Below are positions 16,058 through 17,830 of a stretch of 17,830 bases of DNA, piece by piece. Made by a program: the position numbers and the translations under genes. The notes beneath the pieces are model-generated. The model did not search any database, was not told where the DNA came from, and saw only the letters and a program-made list of their open reading frames with translations. Every line of letters begins with the position of its first letter. Positions within the stretch are counted from its first letter, which is position 1. The DNA comes from JAJTFW01 sp964584995 (GTDB lineage: Bacteria > Bacteroidota > Bacteroidia > AKYH767-A > OLB10), in contig CAZPCA010000048.1 in the NCBI GenBank assembly GCA_964584995.1, forward strand, positions 1 through 17,830. Direction: 5' to 3'.

Positions 16058-17830
16058 ATGCGATCTATTTCTACTGCCATATTTCGAGTTCTCCTGACCG
16101 TTCTTTTCCTCTGTTCCTTCCTCCGAATCCAGGCTCAGATGAGCTATACTTTTGCACAGACTTCTGAGACGTATGTTCCGCTCTCTACCTTCACCACGCT
16201 GGCCACTGCCAGCACCACAACGGGCGCGACAGCCCTCGACAATGTCTCGTACGCATTGCCGGCAAACAGCATCCCGTTTCCATTCTATTTCAATGGTTCG
16301 GGGTACACAACTGTCTCTGTTTCTACGAACGGCTTTTTGACCTTTGGCGGTACTCCATCCGGTACAAATGTCAATCCTCTGGGTTCTACGGCAGTGGGGG
16401 GGGGATCCAATGGATATTTCGGAGCTGCAGTGGCATTTGGTAGGGACCTTATCGGGGTTTTCAACGCATCCAATCCTGCCAACCCTGACACAATCGCGAA
16501 CATCCGCTACGGCGTAACAGGGGTCGCTCCCGACCGTAAATTTGTGGTGGAATGGAACAATTTCCGTCCTTCGGGATCCGGCGGTTCTGCATTGGCAGTC
16601 ATCAACTTCCAGATTCGTCTGACCGAGAGTACGGGTATCTGCGAAATCGCCTACGGTTCATTTTCTAGCACCACCTGGGTGAACAGTACTGCCCAGGTAG
16701 GACTTCGCGGAGCCAGTAACACAGTCTTCTTTAACCGTTCACTGGCCAGCGGGCAACCATGGACCAATACGTCTCAGGGGGCTACGGCCACCTCGACCTG
16801 TGCGTACACTGCAACTGCGTTGCCGGGCAACGGACTCGTGTATCGCTTCATCGCCAATTGTCCTTCTCCAAGCAACCTTTCTATTCTAGATCTCACAGCT
16901 TCATCGGTCCGCCTGAGGTGGAATTCAGGGTCTGTAGAGGGGACATTCCCGGGTGCTACGTACTCTGTGGAGTGGGGACTCAGCGGTTTTACTCCCGGCA
17001 CAGGTACCATTGTCAATACCAATGATACTTTTCTGCTGCTGAATGGTCTGACTGCGGGCACAGCCTATCAGTATTATGTCCAAAGGAATTGTGCTGCGAG
17101 CGGTAATGGCATCAGTGTAAAGGCCGGACCCAAATCGTTCACGCCGGGTTTACTGGCAGAAGATTGTGCGGATGCGCAATTGATCACAATAGCGGTCAAT
17201 CAGTCGGCCTGTGCTTCTACCACAGTGACCAGCGGAAGTTCTCAGAATGGGCCGAATGCCCTTTGCTCTGATGCATTGGGCGGTAATTTCCCTGATGATG
17301 ACAAGTGGTTCAAATTCGTGGCTCCCTCCTCGGGAAATGAAATTGTGATTACCACCACGGCAGGAACAATCAATGACTGGGTTATGGAAGTATGGACGGC
17401 TTGTCCGGCCGGCAATGCCAGCAGTTACTCTTGTAGTGATGATTTCAACGGTGGCATGCCTGAACTGAGGTTGTGCCAAAACGAATTTCAGCCTGGCCAG
17501 ACCATTTATGTCCGTGTATGGACTTACAGTTTGAATGCCAGCGGTACAATGGGCTTATGCGTCTACGAGGCCGCTCCCTGTCCCATTCCTCCGGCGTACG
17601 ATAATTGCATTTCAGCAGAGCCCTTTACTATCAATCCTGTTCTCAGCTGTCCTGCGGGTGCGCAAGTGTTCACGACTCTTTTCGCCACACCTTCAGTAGG
17701 AGGGGATAACACGGCGGACGACCCTTCCTGTGATGCAAGCGCATCCCTGAACGATGTATGGTTGCGTTTCAATACGGGTACTTCTGGTACGTTCAATGTG
17801 AATTTTGGCTTGCTCACTGCCACGGATTTG
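16058..17830 (+). CDS. Large secreted protein with FN3 domain, C-terminus beyond window
   Basis: The frame is open from ATG 16058 to the window end (591 codons) and is incomplete at the 3' side. Residues 1-26 form a signal peptide with a hydrophobic core (VLLTVLFLCSFL) and a likely cut before Gln27. Residues ~28-265 form a strand-rich, Thr/Ser/Gly-rich domain (IPFPFYFNGSGYTTVSVSTNGFLTF) common at the N-terminus of surface proteins of this phylum. A fibronectin type III domain spans ~268-362. Residues ~368-507 are a Cys-bearing module (EDCADAQLIT to LCVYE) resembling pre-peptidase C-terminal-like domains, and a second copy begins at ~514 (DNCISAEPF). Such proteins usually end in a type IX secretion sorting domain, which would lie outside the window. 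An in-frame ATG at 16025 is a less likely start. A nine-G run lies at 16396-16404. Function is unknown; adhesion or degradation is a guess. Confidence 0.8.
   Translation, partial: MRSISTAIFRVLLTVLFLCSFLRIQAQMSYTFAQTSETYVPLSTFTTLATASTTTGATALDNVSYALPANSIPFPFYFNGSGYTTVSVSTNGFLTFGGTPSGTNVNPLGSTAVGGGSNGYFGAAVAFGRDLIGVFNASNPANPDTIANIRYGVTGVAPDRKFVVEWNNFRPSGSGGSALAVINFQIRLTESTGICEIAYGSFSSTTWVNSTAQVGLRGASNTVFFNRSLASGQPWTNTSQGATATSTCAYTATALPGNGLVYRFIANCPSPSNLSILDLTASSVRLRWNSGSVEGTFPGATYSVEWGLSGFTPGTGTIVNTNDTFLLLNGLTAGTAYQYYVQRNCAASGNGISVKAGPKSFTPGLLAEDCADAQLITIAVNQSACASTTVTSGSSQNGPNALCSDALGGNFPDDDKWFKFVAPSSGNEIVITTTAGTINDWVMEVWTACPAGNASSYSCSDDFNGGMPELRLCQNEFQPGQTIYVRVWTYSLNASGTMGLCVYEAAPCPIPPAYDNCISAEPFTINPVLSCPAGAQVFTTLFATPSVGGDNTADDPSCDASASLNDVWLRFNTGTSGTFNVNFGLLTATDL

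Overview
The window is a stretch of chromosome from a member of the Bacteroidota, probably an uncultured lineage on a draft assembly. Four things point to this phylum. TAnnTTTG-type promoter elements stand before several genes. There is a divergent tsaD/tamB pair and a Bacteroidota-style TamB of about 1,480 residues. The topoisomerase IV subunits are Bacteroidota-like. The last gene encodes a secreted multidomain protein of the type usually exported by the type IX system. A 10-N run at 11991-12000 marks a scaffold gap.

Left part (1-4072): a cas6 gene (pre-crRNA endoribonuclease) stands first and is closed by a strong intrinsic terminator; no other cas gene and no CRISPR array is visible, so either the locus continues upstream of the window or this Cas6 is solitary. 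Next comes a membrane-anchored GT51 peptidoglycan glycosyltransferase with a long AsmA/TamB-like N-terminal region, then a small lipoprotein with one haem-binding CxxCH motif. Convergent to these is a lipoprotein-type methionine sulfoxide reductase B.

Middle (4073-11099): a gene-free stretch of about 720 bases carries four imperfect 64-66 bp tandem units and an extended hairpin. It is followed by an apparent operon for topoisomerase IV (parE, parC), an intrinsic terminator, an RsmB/NOP2-type RNA m5C methyltransferase and, convergent to it, tsaD (tRNA t6A synthesis).

Right part (11100-17830): tamB diverges from tsaD behind a recognisable Bacteroidota promoter. The N gap falls inside tamB, but the protein reads smoothly across the flanks if the first ~39 bases after the gap are ignored. 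A tRNA-Met(CAU) gene on the minus strand follows, behind a canonical TTTG-N19-TAnnTTTG promoter. The window ends inside a large secreted protein with a signal peptide, a beta-sandwich-like region, a fibronectin type III domain and cysteine-bearing repeats.

Most genes are housekeeping: DNA topology, tRNA/rRNA modification and envelope assembly. No complete new system is evident. The points most worth a second look are the isolated cas6, the AsmA-GT51 fusion, the 64-bp tandem repeat, the apparently short ParC C-terminus and the gap junction in tamB.
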